Positions 45,201 through 51,596 of a stretch of 64,000 nt of DNA are shown here, piece after piece. The notes under the pieces were generated by a model that worked only from the letters and a program-made list of their open reading frames with translations, was not told where the DNA came from and made no database searches. Where the stretch lies: positions 33,228,227 to 33,292,226 of the forward strand of contig NC_065546.1 of NCBI RefSeq assembly GCF_022605725.1, given 5' to 3'. Source of the DNA: Anthonomus grandis grandis. Its lineage: Eukaryota > Arthropoda > Insecta > Coleoptera > Curculionidae. The position numbers and the translations under genes are program-made. Numbering within the stretch: the first letter of the stretch is position 1; the number at the start of each line of letters is the position of its first letter.

Positions 45201-47580
45201 TGCTCGCCCGTATACCGTTCTCGCTCGTCTTTGGATTCTTTTGTTTTTCTTTTTGCCCAGCTTCATAGCCACTCGCTAGTTCATTGTAAAATGCACATAT
45301 TGCCCCTTTTGATTTTGGTATGGACCTTATTGTAATTACATAATATTACGTTTTTTAGAAAATAGTTTATTTAGGAACACGGGTTGTACAGCACATGTAC
45401 AAGTAATCTATGTACTTGCATGTGTATCGGTTTTTTTTTTATAAAAATCGCGTTGCACTCCGATTACCAAACAAATTGTTGTAATTTTGAATTATTTGTA
45501 TATTCATGGAATTTTGTTTTGTATATTCTGTAATAAATGTTTAATAATTTTGAATGGTAATAAAAGTATTTTTTTTTTTTTAGATTAAAAAGTAACGTAC
45601 CGATGATGCATTTTCGCGGATACAGCTTTCTTGTGATAAATTAAAAAATATATCGAAAACCGTCGAAGATACGATATTTGCCGTAACAAGGCAACAAAGT
45701 AAAAATATAAATGGTGCGGATGAGGATGAGAACGATTTTAATAGTTCTTTAAACGACAGGCTTAATCACCCTGGAGTTGTGGAATTGTTAAAACATCTAA
45801 AAGACTCATATGAATTAAGTTCTATTCTACAAGAAAATTTAGTAAAGCATGGAAAAGTTGATTTCGAGTTAGGAAACTTTATTCTAAATGAAAAAGAAGA
45901 AGTAATTTATGTATAAGGCATAACGATTTAGATTCTCGATCGGAGCTCGTACAAAGTACATCGATGAGAGATCTAGATAAAATATGCAAGAAATATGAAA
46001 TTCCGGAATTAGCCATTATTAAAAATAAAGAAAATGCGCAATTAGTAAGTGATATACCAAAAAATATTTTAGAAATAAAAGAAAAGGGTTTTAAAATATG
46101 CATAATAAAGGACGTCCAAAATATAACCGATTTAGAAAGTAAAAGATTTATTCTCAATGATTTTCACGTCCTGCCGACCGGAGGACACGCGGGAATAAAC
46201 AGAATGTATAATAATAAAAAAATACTACTTTTGGTCTAATTTGCATCGAGATGTTGAAGATTTTGTAAAACATTGTGTTAGCTGTCAACGTTATAAACAC
46301 TCTAGGCCTAATATTCAACCAATGTCCAACACAACTACGGCATCTTCAACATTTCAAAATGTTTACTTAGATATAGCAGGACCATTAAATGAAGATCATG
46401 AGGGAAATAAATATATTTTAACTCTACAATGTGAACTCTCAAAGTTTATAGAGTGTTATCCTCTAAAAACTAAGGAATCCACAACCTTAGCAAGCTTATT
46501 TATTTACGATATGGTAGCTTTATTTTACGATATGGTATTCCAAAATGTATAATTTCTGATCAAGATATTGATATTTGTTCAACTCTAAAAGAAACCTGTA
46601 AAATCTTAAAAATTAAACAACTATCTTCTACAGCCTATCATCAATCAGTGGGATCTCTAGAAAACTCTCACAAACATCTTAACGCATATTTGCGAATACA
46701 AACAGGGAAAAATTCAGAATCTTGGAGTTCATGGCAACAATTTTGGTGTTTTTCTTACAATAACAGTGTACACACTTAAACGAAATTTACACCTTATGAA
46801 CTAGTTTTTGGAAGAACATGCAATTTACTTTATATGATTCACTTTATAATTTTGATGACTATCCTTCTGAATTAAAATACCGATTACAAAACGCTTGGTC
46901 CGATGCAAAAAATAATCTAGTCCATTCAAAAGAAAAAAGAAAAATTTATTTTGATAAAAAATCCAAACCTCTTTACCTTAAAATTGGAGACAAAGTTTTA
47001 CTTAAAAACAATTCTGGTAATAAAAAAGATCCAATTTTTAACGATCTATATATTGTGGTTGAAGACAAATCGCCAAATGTTTTAATTAAGATAGGTAATA
47101 AGTTAGTCGAGGTAATAAAACATCATAAAACTAGGACAAAATTGTTTTATGATAAGTGAGGTGTAGTATAATAATAGAGGCTTTAAGTTATATAATATTA
47201 TTTAGAATTAAGTTTATCATATAGTAGGTTATTTAGGTTTTTTAGCATATAGTAGATAGTTAGTCAGGGTTCATGCCAGTTCATTTGCAGAAGTATGTGA
47301 AATAATGCAATAATATGTTTACTAATAATTGTTTTATGTGTAATAGTTTAGCTAAGCAATTTTAGATTCTTTGTACAAAATTATTATATTAAAATATAGA
47401 CTTATTTTAGACATGAGAGAAACAAGTTGTTTTAATAAAATATAATTAAACATCCCGTTATCACAATTCACTTCCAACTCTTTGTATTGACGATTTGGCG
47501 GGAGATTTAAATGAATAGCGAAATTTAAAAAATCTAACTCTTACCTCTATATCAGGAAAATCCACACTAACCTTCGCCAT
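23018..47580 (-). CDS. DPYD: Dihydropyrimidine dehydrogenase [NADP(+)], complete, 14 exons
   Basis: Cytosolic flavo-iron-sulfur enzyme that reduces uracil and thymine with NADPH, the first and rate-limiting step of pyrimidine catabolism. Exons join in frame to 1015 codons (human enzyme 1025). N-terminal cluster ligands are Cys78/81/86/90 and Cys125/129/135/139 with Gln155. FAD motif GGGPAS is near residue 225 and NADPH motif GAGDTA near residue 335. The FMN/pyrimidine barrel has catalytic Cys662 in LNLSCPHGVG. C-terminal clusters are Cys946/949/952/956 and Cys979/982/985/989. No frameshift or missing ligand was seen. Insect ortholog: su(r). Introns 1, 4 and 9 are expanded to 8.6, 3.1 and 9.1 kb by transposons; intron 3 is 266 nt and the others are 51-61 nt. 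Confidence 0.97.
24270..24348 (-). other. DPYD intron 9, 3' end
   Basis: Splice acceptor ttcctag precedes 24269. Intron 9 spans 24270-33320 and is almost wholly transposon-derived. Confidence 0.7.
24349..26225 (+). mobile_element. Tc1/mariner-like relic with about 530-bp TIRs
   Basis: Imperfect inverted arms about 24349-24880 and 25700-26225; landmarks are ccaagataag at the left and cttatcttgg at the right, and the right end gacactctg is followed by TA. The centre carries a plus-strand transposase C-terminal remnant at about 25190-25480: a helix region LNLLQNYLEERLDSL, CWFQQDGGACS (second-Asp block) and RSPRSPLDFFMWRYLKN, with stops between. Non-autonomous and old. Confidence 0.65.
26226..28437 (+). 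mobile_element. Degenerate LINE remnants in DPYD intron 9
   Basis: From about 26430 to 26720 a plus-strand frame carries the motif CCMQSTLRIGALLSESAETP, resembling the post-RT 'R.LGA..S.P..AL..E....P' region of LINEs. Frames 27230-27554 may be the following RNase H/tail region (RMRTGHFSTPKHL), weakly supported. All frames contain stops. From 27560 to 28437 nothing recognisable is seen. Confidence 0.4.
28438..29985. mobile_element. TIR element with internal 300-bp duplication
   Basis: Inverted ends: gcgcattctgtgttcagaat at 28476 and its reverse complement ending near 29946, extending outward to a degenerate tcggtg / caccctga terminus next to TA. No coding sequence was recognised. Two diverged direct units about 300-320 bp apart lie inside (see the separate entry). 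Probably a non-autonomous Tc1/mariner-type element. Confidence 0.6.
29075..29705. repeat. Two-unit diverged tandem repeat, about 300-320 bp period
   Basis: Landmarks occur twice: gatgagatcctg..gacaatctaggaa (about 29211 and 29507) and tttctgga..accaaga.ttat (about 29319 and 29641). The units are roughly 75-80 percent similar by eye. Non-coding. Confidence 0.5.
30030..33060 (-). mobile_element. Non-LTR retrotransposon (LINE), near-complete ORF2
   Basis: Minus-strand element with a T-run at 30029-30038 (its A-tail) immediately past the stop codon at 30068, so the 3' UTR is only about 30 bp. ORF2 spans 33045 to 30068 in three frames. No ORF1 was seen, so it is 5'-truncated or ORF1 is lost. No convincing target-site duplication was found. 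It sits in DPYD intron 9 in the same orientation as the gene. Confidence 0.8.
30068..33045 (-). pseudogene. LINE ORF2: endonuclease and reverse transcriptase, frameshifted
   Basis: Frame 33045-31189 (618 codons): apurinic-type endonuclease (INFCNIRGLNTNI; AETKV; CCIYRPP; MGDFNVHNINW; TSDHKLITV) and the start of the reverse transcriptase (KKTMPSNYRPIALVPVISK). Frame 31199-30531: ISKAFDRVWH, GVPQGCILSPTLFLIYINDL and the catalytic SFADDSTL. Frame 30646-30068: post-RT region (RPSLEYCSHVWSSAP, WNGLPP). The first frame break is a direct 7-bp repeat (gacattt twice on the minus strand, about 31190-31205). The second lies near 30560-30600. Few other lesions, so relatively young. Clade not assigned. 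Confidence 0.85.
33061..33320 (-). other. DPYD intron 9, 5' end
   Basis: Contains the motif gtcctgaggataaccttatagaggccgaaac (about 33147-33177, quoted in pieces: gtcctgaggataac / cttatagagg / ccgaaac), similar to short motifs found at retroelement ends; not classified further. The donor gtaatt follows exon 9 at 33320. Confidence 0.3.
33321..34721 (-). CDS. DPYD: DPYD exons 5-9
   Basis: Exons 34721-34495, 34441-34197, 34136-33952, 33900-33694 and 33638-33321 (residues 284-677). They encode the NADPH-binding Rossmann fold (VLVLGAGDTAFDCATSAL, RCGARRVFVVFRR, NIRAVPEEV), the FAD end motif (VWIGGDLAGVAETTVESVN) and the first part of the FMN barrel (LPLFYTPIDQVDISVEICGV, NPFGLASAPPVT, KVVIASIMCTY). 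The barrel part includes the catalytic loop with Cys662 in LNLSCPHGVGESGMGLACGQ. Introns are 53, 60, 51 and 55 nt. All junction phases agree. Confidence 0.95.
34722..35169 (-). other. DPYD intron 4, downstream part
   Basis: Acceptor cttattctag lies just beyond 34721 on the minus strand. AT-rich sequence without recognisable features. Confidence 0.5.
35170..35842 (+). mobile_element. Tigger-like 3' remnant
   Basis: Plus-strand trace GYAEIDNYLAKF (about 35183-35218), then an open frame 35221-35490 starting with DDEIVESITLN and an acidic stretch (DEDDERLDEDDY). This resembles the acidic C-terminal tail of Tigger/jerky-type transposases. The sequence ggttcgttatatccgaacattactgta at about 35818-35843 has the form of a Tigger terminal repeat (inverted: cagtaatgttcggata, then taacgaac) ending at TA. 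The 5' three quarters are missing. Confidence 0.5.
35990..36990 (-). mobile_element. Penelope-like and LINE remnants
   Basis: Minus-strand traces. At about 36300-36165 there is a GIY-YIG-type endonuclease remnant (SGVYSLNCGEYLTVFVGQSR, then TVKEHK). At about 36700-36640 there is NEILISLDVKNIF, typical of the Penelope RT motif VSLDV.SLFTN, interrupted by stops and shifts. At about 36970-36840 there is a peptide resembling the LINE post-RT region (KAFKLLDFVTRNCKCF). All are heavily decayed, and assignment rests on short motifs. Confidence 0.45.
36991..37418 (-). other. DPYD intron 4, unannotated stretch
   Basis: No recognisable gene or repeat; AT-rich with several A-runs. Confidence 0.5.
37419..37722. 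repeat. Palindromic MITE-like element, about 304 bp
   Basis: Left arm 37419-37480 (atgtttccgataagaaattt, aaaatc, ctagttagccatgaaaaaat) is mirrored by the right arm 37659-37722 (attttttcatggctaactag ... aaatttcttatcggaaacat). No coding content. The superfamily is unknown because no flanking duplication was recognised. Confidence 0.7.
37814..38371 (-). CDS. DPYD: DPYD exon 4
   Basis: A 558-nt exon, residues 98-283, phase 0 at both ends. Contains the second N-terminal Fe-S motif (LSCGMVCPTSDLCVGGC), EEGPINIGGLQQFAVEVF with the Gln155 ligand, and the FAD-binding dinucleotide fold (IALVGGGPASLSCATFLGRL; MMGGLSSWEIPQYRLP). It ends VAIGLPSPK at donor gtaagt. The acceptor is attatag before 38371. 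Confidence 0.95.
38372..38637 (-). other. DPYD intron 3 (266 nt)
   Basis: No feature seen; a moderate-size intron without a recognised insertion. Confidence 0.7.
38638..38948 (-). CDS. DPYD: DPYD exons 2 and 3
   Basis: Exon 2 is 38948-38838 (residues 13-49; ILSLNPKIRTHSV, HWKRN); exon 3 is 38781-38638 (residues 50-97). The intron between them is 56 nt. Exon 3 carries the first Fe-S ligand set (RCLKCADAPCQKSC, Cys78/81/86/90) and the conserved LENNFSDIKPTTLSERGALK. The exon 2 acceptor (aaaaaattacag) lies only 50 bp from the LTR of the gypsy element in intron 1 and has a poor polypyrimidine tract. Confidence 0.95.
38999..39313 (+). repeat. 5' LTR of gypsy-like element
   Basis: Begins agttatataatattattt and ends cccgttaacaca just before the primer-binding site. 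It shares long blocks with 47186-47465 (gtcagggttcatgccagttc; tttagctaagcaatttt; aaacatcccgtta). Differs from the 3' LTR by several indels, including extra sequence around 39034-39090, so the insertion is old. Confidence 0.8.
39314..39331 (+). other. Primer-binding site
   Basis: tggcgaccctgccacaaa directly follows the 5' LTR, starting with the TGG that pairs with a tRNA 3' CCA end. The tRNA identity is not determined. Confidence 0.6.
39371..39593 (+). pseudogene. Small membrane-type leader ORF upstream of gag
   Basis: Starts ATG at 39371 with MGGQQSKEE (Gly2 and Ser, a possible N-myristoylation signal), hits stops at 39413, and continues in another frame to 39593: a Ser/Gly/Thr linker, a hydrophobic segment (ILIVILLILMIAFLGWCIFI) and a basic tail (RCKKSIARKIRKEI). 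It therefore looks like a short lipid-anchored, single-pass membrane protein broken by a 1-base shift. Similar small ORFs before gag exist in some insect gypsy-like elements as far as I recall. Function unknown. Confidence 0.5.
39738..40916 (+). pseudogene. gag remnant of gypsy-like element
   Basis: Frames 39738-40004 and 39952-40284 hold a capsid-type region (VLKTRLSKNAKIRLQQTY, IQDLKKYFISKKS) typical of gypsy/17.6-type gag. The region 40290-40460 continues in other frames. A basic Asn/Arg/Ser-rich segment 40671-40916 probably represents the nucleocapsid part; no CCHC zinc knuckle is seen. Multiple frameshifts and stops. Confidence 0.7.
40940..42849 (+). pseudogene. pol remnant: protease, reverse transcriptase, RNase H
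   Basis: Protease active-site motif LLLDTGASVSVVF at about 40976-41014. The RT region covers 41471-41755 and about 41770-42450, with the catalytic FVYLDDLIVFG at about 42150-42180 and LPMGLEISPSAF upstream. RNase H/tether region 42587-42849 has IIHTDHRPLLYLF. Frame changes occur at about 41760, 41912, 42185, 42450 and 42585. The frame is cut at 42849 by the LINE insertion. Confidence 0.8.
42855..45581 (+). mobile_element. 5'-truncated LINE inserted in the gypsy pol gene
   Basis: Bounded by agatta at 42849-42854 and 45582-45587 (candidate 6-bp target duplication). Plus-strand frames 42871-43263 (end of the endonuclease: SVTDHNLTYIDLN), 43434-44162 (RT: FKDIRPISILPVISKILER, LLDFSKAFDTIDHKLL), about 44220-44536 (QQYADDSQVYITF) and about 44570-45060 (post-RT: MWNELPIYIKECSPKKF). 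The 3' end is a T-run, not an A-tail. Clade jockey/CR1-like by motif order. Distinct from the LINE at 30030-33060. Confidence 0.8.
45588..47159 (+). pseudogene. pol remnant: integrase of gypsy-like element
   Basis: Resumes after the LINE with the end of the RNase H/tether region. Then follow the integrase zinc-binding region (HAGINRMYNN; VKHCVSCQRYKHSRPN, about 46180-46320), the core with first Asp in LDIAGPLNEDHEG (about 46370), the second in ISDQDIDI (about 46555), and the Glu block SLENSHKHLNAYL (about 46655). The C-terminal SH3-like part (YLKIGDKVLLKNN) ends at a stop at 47157-47159. Stops and frameshifts are present. No env follows. Confidence 0.8.
47186..47465 (+). repeat. 3' LTR of gypsy-like element
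   Basis: Begins agttatataatattattt, preceded by the short purine tract tagagg, and ends cccgttatcaca. Diverged from the 5' LTR. It ends 79 bp from DPYD exon 1. Confidence 0.75.
47545..47580 (-). CDS. DPYD: DPYD exon 1 (start codon)
   Basis: Twelve codons, MAKVSVDFPDIE, then donor gtaaga. The match to the human start (MAPVLSKDSADIE) in length and sense fixes the ATG at 47580-47578. Joins exon 2 in phase 0. Confidence 0.9.
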
Positions 47581-48129
47581 AATTCTCACTTTCGTTAAAC
47601 TGTCGAAATCAGTAAATTTAAATCCGACTACATGGAGTATAAACGTTTAAATTAAACATGATATCTGCAATTTATTTTGCTTAAAAATCCCTACAAAATA
47701 AAGCTTATCGTATAGCCTATATTGATAAGTGATAAAAAGCATCCTCAGATATAAATGCAATAATTAATTATATAATCTAGTAAATGATTAAGAAAGATCG
47801 TTTGTTGGACGCAACAAATTGCCTTGAAAGAGAAAAAACGTCGCACTACTACAGGTCAAAGGTTAAAAGATATTTACTGAGCAAATAAAACAGTATCAAT
47901 AGCAAATTTCAAAATATTTTCTTTCGTCTTTAAGTCTTAATAAACGTGGCAACGGTGGTTTTTTGCATTTACACTGGTAGATAGGCTCTTGTATGGGACA
48001 TACGGATTGTCCGTTGGACTATAATGAGCGAAGTTTTCAAAGAAGCGGTGTTGCGCCGAATGACTTTTTCTTATACGACTTCGTGTAATTCTTATTGCAA
48101 TATTTATTAAAATATTCTAGTGGCATATA
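47581..48129 (-). promoter_or_regulatory. DPYD upstream region
   Basis: About 550 bp between the DPYD start and the next transposon. Contains GATA-type motifs in opposite orientations (cttatcg at 47704, tgataag at 47723) and a direct repeat AGGTCA-A-AGGTTA (47853-47865). No clear TATA box was identified. Promoter function is inferred from position only. Confidence 0.35.
47853..47865 (+). promoter_or_regulatory. DR1 nuclear-receptor-type site
   Basis: aggtcaaaggtta: two AGGTCA-like half-sites spaced by 1, the form bound by HNF4/USP-type receptors; one mismatch in the second half. About 275 bp upstream of the DPYD ATG. Could occur by chance. Confidence 0.35.
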
Positions 48130-48426
48130 CAGGGTGTTTCACCAAGCCTGGATAGCGGCTATATGTTAGGAACTATCAAATCATCATTGGAATTTTTTTT
48201 GACAATATAAAAGTGGTCAAGAGAAAAGGCTGGCAATTATTTGTAAGTTCGAAATTTGACCCTTGATTAAAAGATCAATATTTTAATTCTAATTTTCTCC
48301 GGAAAATGTCAGCCTAAGGTAAACTTGAAATATTTTCCATCATTCTGGTCAAAGACTCATTGGCGTACCGACATTCATAAAGTAGGTGGTGAAAGTATAA
48401 TTGTTTAAATGGCTAGAACAAGACTT

Positions 48427-51046
48427 GAGGAGCAGAGTTGCAAAACGCAGTTTGTCCAAATTTTCACATTTTGAACTAAAGGTGGCGCAACATTATTTAA
48501 CCGAATTTCACATCACTTTGGACGTTCAAATCGAATTTTGTACCATCTAAAATATATTGCGAAAATCCCCTAGACATGCAAAATGCATTTAGTCCATCAC
48601 CTTTAGATAAACAAAAAGTATTTTGTCCACAAGACAAACAAATCGCGTTTGGTCCAGATGTAAACATGTATGTTTCATAACCTAATTTCTGTCGGTGTGG
48701 TTTTAGTTTATGTACAAGTATTTTGTGTTTGTTTCATAACTTTTTCCTGAAGTTTAAATTACAATAGAGTCTGTAGATGGTAGGCACATTGTTGATGATA
48801 GTGACCGGGGTAGCCGAAAGCGACAAATTAATTTAACAACTAGGGAAAGAAATTTTTTAATACTTATTTCTTTTTGTTATGATCCCGATTTAAAGCAATT
48901 TGATATAGCTTGCAACCATAAAAATAATTCAAATTTAAAAAGTCAGCAAGTGAGCCGAGAAGATGTAATTAAACTTTTTTTTTATAGAAAAATCAATAAA
49001 ACCGTTCAAGATGGAATTTTAGCCAGTTACATTACTTTAGATATACCTAGACGAAAAAGGTGTCGCAAGGCTGATGGAAAACCTCACTCTTTTGCAGCAA
49101 AATATGGCGTTAAAAGTTAAACTAAAAGTGCTCAAATCCCCATGCTGTTATATACATTTATTTTTATTTAAAAAAAAACATGGATTTGAATTTTTTTTTA
49201 CCTATTAAAATTAAATATAATTTTTTTAGTTTGAATGTTTCACCAAATTTTTTTTAGGTTTTCGTTAAGCAACAAAAATTGCAGGTTTGTCAGAAGTTTA
49301 TAATGGCTATTTACAATGTTGGTCAGAGGAGGGTGAGTATCATTTGCAGGAAAGTGCAAAGTGGGAAAACAGTTTTAACAGAAAAAAGGGGAGGCGATAG
49401 ACACACTTTTAAGTTTGTGGATAAACTGAATGCTGTAAGGTCTTTTATTAGTCAGTTACAAGGAAAGGAAAGCCACTATAGAAGAAAAGTTCGACGAATT
49501 TATGTATCATCAGAATACAACATTTCTATACTTTGGCAATAATATAACAAAAAAGCACCAAACAATCTGAAAGTAAATTACAAATATTTCAGCCGGGTGA
49601 TTAGTAAATACTTTAATATAGGATTCGGTAGTCCCGCTAGTGATGTCTGTAGCTACTGCGTTAGAACACAAACCAAAATTGGTATGTCTCAAATTGCTAC
49701 ACAAAAACAAAACTTATCTACTGAACTAAAAGTGCATAAATTCCGTACATCCCGTACATTCCGTACATCCATAAATTATTGAAAGTTGAAGATCCCAATA
49801 CAATTTCATATTGCTTTGATCTGCAACAAGTTTAGGTATTACCCAAGGTCCCTATTCAGGAGGCATTTTACGCCCAACAGCTGTCAATATACTCTTTTTG
49901 CATTACCAAACTTTATTGTAAAGTAACTAGTATTCTACACGTGGATGGAGCACCAAGCAGGTAGAGGGCGACTGAGATATCTTCTGCTCTTATCGATTTT
50001 TTGAAAAAACTTACATTTCCAGACAATGCGACGAAAATCCGTTTTTTTTTGCAGATGGGTGTGGAAGACAAAATCAAAATAATCATGCTGTGCATGCTTT
50101 AATGTTTTGGCTTCAAACGTTTTCATGTGAGCAGATTAGGGACATAGAAATTATATTTCCAATTAGAGGTCACTTTTAACTCCCCGCCGATCGTATCTTT
50201 GGACGCATTGAATAAAACTTAAGGTCTCATAGTATTATAAACACTCCAGATCAATATTGGGATATCTACACCAAATTGGGTGGTGTACAAAAACTTGGAA
50301 CTGACTGGCATTTACTTGACATAAAAAAACTTTTGCTGCATCTGAAAAAAGTGACTGGCATTCATTCTTGTCGAAGACTTTTGTTAAAGAAAAAAAGTTC
50401 CAACCATAATATTTTGCTGAAAACTGAGTTACTATATCGCAATTCAGATGAGACAAAAGTTTTAATCACTCCTAAAACCACGAGCAAGATTCGATCAAAT
50501 AGAATTACAGGAATTAGGTTTAGGTCATAAAATAAAGGGAAAAAAAGTAGATAGTTAAAAAAAATTATTGGCATCATTATCTGGAGAAAACTGGACAATT
50601 TTAGAACGCCAGTGTGAGGTTGAAACCAATGTTGAAGAAAGTGAGGACTGTGACTGTAACGATACGGAAGATGTTAATTTCATTTGAGTTTGTTAAAAAA
50701 TAAAAAAACCTCTTAAAGAAAATGGTTCTTTATTTTTTGGTGGTAATTTTACCCAAAAAGTTTTTCCAAATGACAATCAAAAGGCATTTTGTCCACTATA
50801 GACATGCAAATAGCATTTTGTCCATATGTTTTTCTAAAATACCAAAGGTACTTTTGCTTCTTTTAGTCTGCCATTCTAGTATTTACTTATTTTAATTTAC
50901 ATTTTTATATTTACTTATCCTAAATTTACCTAATTTTTTGGTAAAAGTCCTAACTCGGTAAGTAAGACCGATTCGTAGCACCAGTTTTTGATGTTTCCTG
51001 AAAATCTACAATTTTGGACAAACCGCATTTTGTAAGTCTGCTCCTC
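48427..51046 (+). mobile_element. DNA transposon with ACTT 4-bp TSD, possibly Sola-like
   Basis: TIRs of about 37 bp: gaggagcagagttgcaaaac at the left, mirrored by tttgtaagtctgctcctc at the right. Flanking ACTT at 48423-48426 and 51047-51050; the other arm of the host element shows the empty site (agacttgtccg). Subterminal copies of gcattttgtcca occur near both ends (for example 48585, 48618, 50787, 50813, 51025). Contains a decayed multi-exon transposase-like gene. The 4-bp duplication and GAGG/CCTC ends are compatible with the Sola superfamily; that is inference. Confidence 0.7.
48765..50700 (+). pseudogene. Transposase-like gene of the ACTT element, decayed
   Basis: First exon-like frame about 48765-49119 (GSRKRQINLTTRERN, DIPRRKRCRKADGKPH), then after acceptor tttttttag a second frame 49259-49542 (QVCQKFIMAIYNVGQRRVSI; GKESHYRRKVRRIYVSSEY). 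Further pieces at about 49580-50660 carry FGSPASDVCSYC, FDLQQV, PIQEAFYAQQLSIYSFCIT, a stretch equivalent to a D-G-C-x-x-Q-N block, and a WHLLDIKKLL region. These match a multi-copy family of unnamed insect proteins that I recall, in which the Asp block suggests an RNase H-like nuclease. Several stops and frameshifts; not functional. Confidence 0.6.
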
Positions 51047-51350
51047 ACTTATTCGATTTTGTTCCATTTGGGCTTGTTTAAAAGTGAAATGTAAGTAACT
51101 TTAAATACTGTATCCAATAGTATAATACGCGAAAGTTTTTAATATAATTAGTAAGATGTGTCATTTGAATTAAAAAATATTACTTTGATTTTTCCCTCAA
51201 AAATTGAAATAGCACGGTATAATTTTGATGGCAGAATCGAAAAATAGGTTATATTTACTAGAAAAAAAACTGAAGACCGTAGTCGGATATCTTTTTAACT
51301 TTTCAAGTTATTACGGAAATAACAATTTTTGACGCTTCATACGGGTATGT

Positions 51351-51596
51351 CACTGGGCATTAATATTTATTGAGTTTTTTTTGTTTATTTGGCATCCTTT
51401 CACAATTTGTCTAGGGCCAACCGGTTATAATAAAAGAACAAGAACAGAAGCTTTATCAAAAAAACTTTACAAATGTTCAAAGTATCCATTATTTTGTAAA
51501 ATACATTTTTCAATTTTTTCTGTACAAACGATAACAGCTGTTTCAATTTCCGCTTGAGGAATTGAATATAGAGCATTTTGAATACGCTCTATCATA
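51351..51596 (-). pseudogene. C-terminus of the old mariner-like transposase
   Basis: Minus-strand frame ending NNGYFEHL then stop, the typical mariner C-terminus. It belongs to the element 48130-58495 and is interrupted at the TA (51595-51596) by the next element. Confidence 0.65.

Larger units (their letters stand above)
38999..47465 (+). mobile_element. Ty3/gypsy LTR retrotransposon, decayed, filling DPYD intron 1
   Basis: Layout in plus orientation (antisense to DPYD): 5' LTR, primer-binding site, small leader ORF, gag, protease, RT/RNase H, integrase, 3' LTR. Order, gag type and PBS fit the insect gypsy/errantivirus-like branch; no env frame lies between integrase (stop about 47159) and the 3' LTR. 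Stops and frameshifts occur in every gene, so it is inactive. A LINE (42855-45581) interrupts it after RNase H. The element is 8467 of the 8596 nt of the intron, leaving about 125 nt of ancestral intron. No clear target-site duplication was found, so the outer limits are within a few bases. Confidence 0.85.

Noticed and set aside
47160..47190. A possible env gene in the gypsy-like element
   Set aside because: Only about 27 bp separate the integrase stop from the 3' LTR, so no env is present in this copy.
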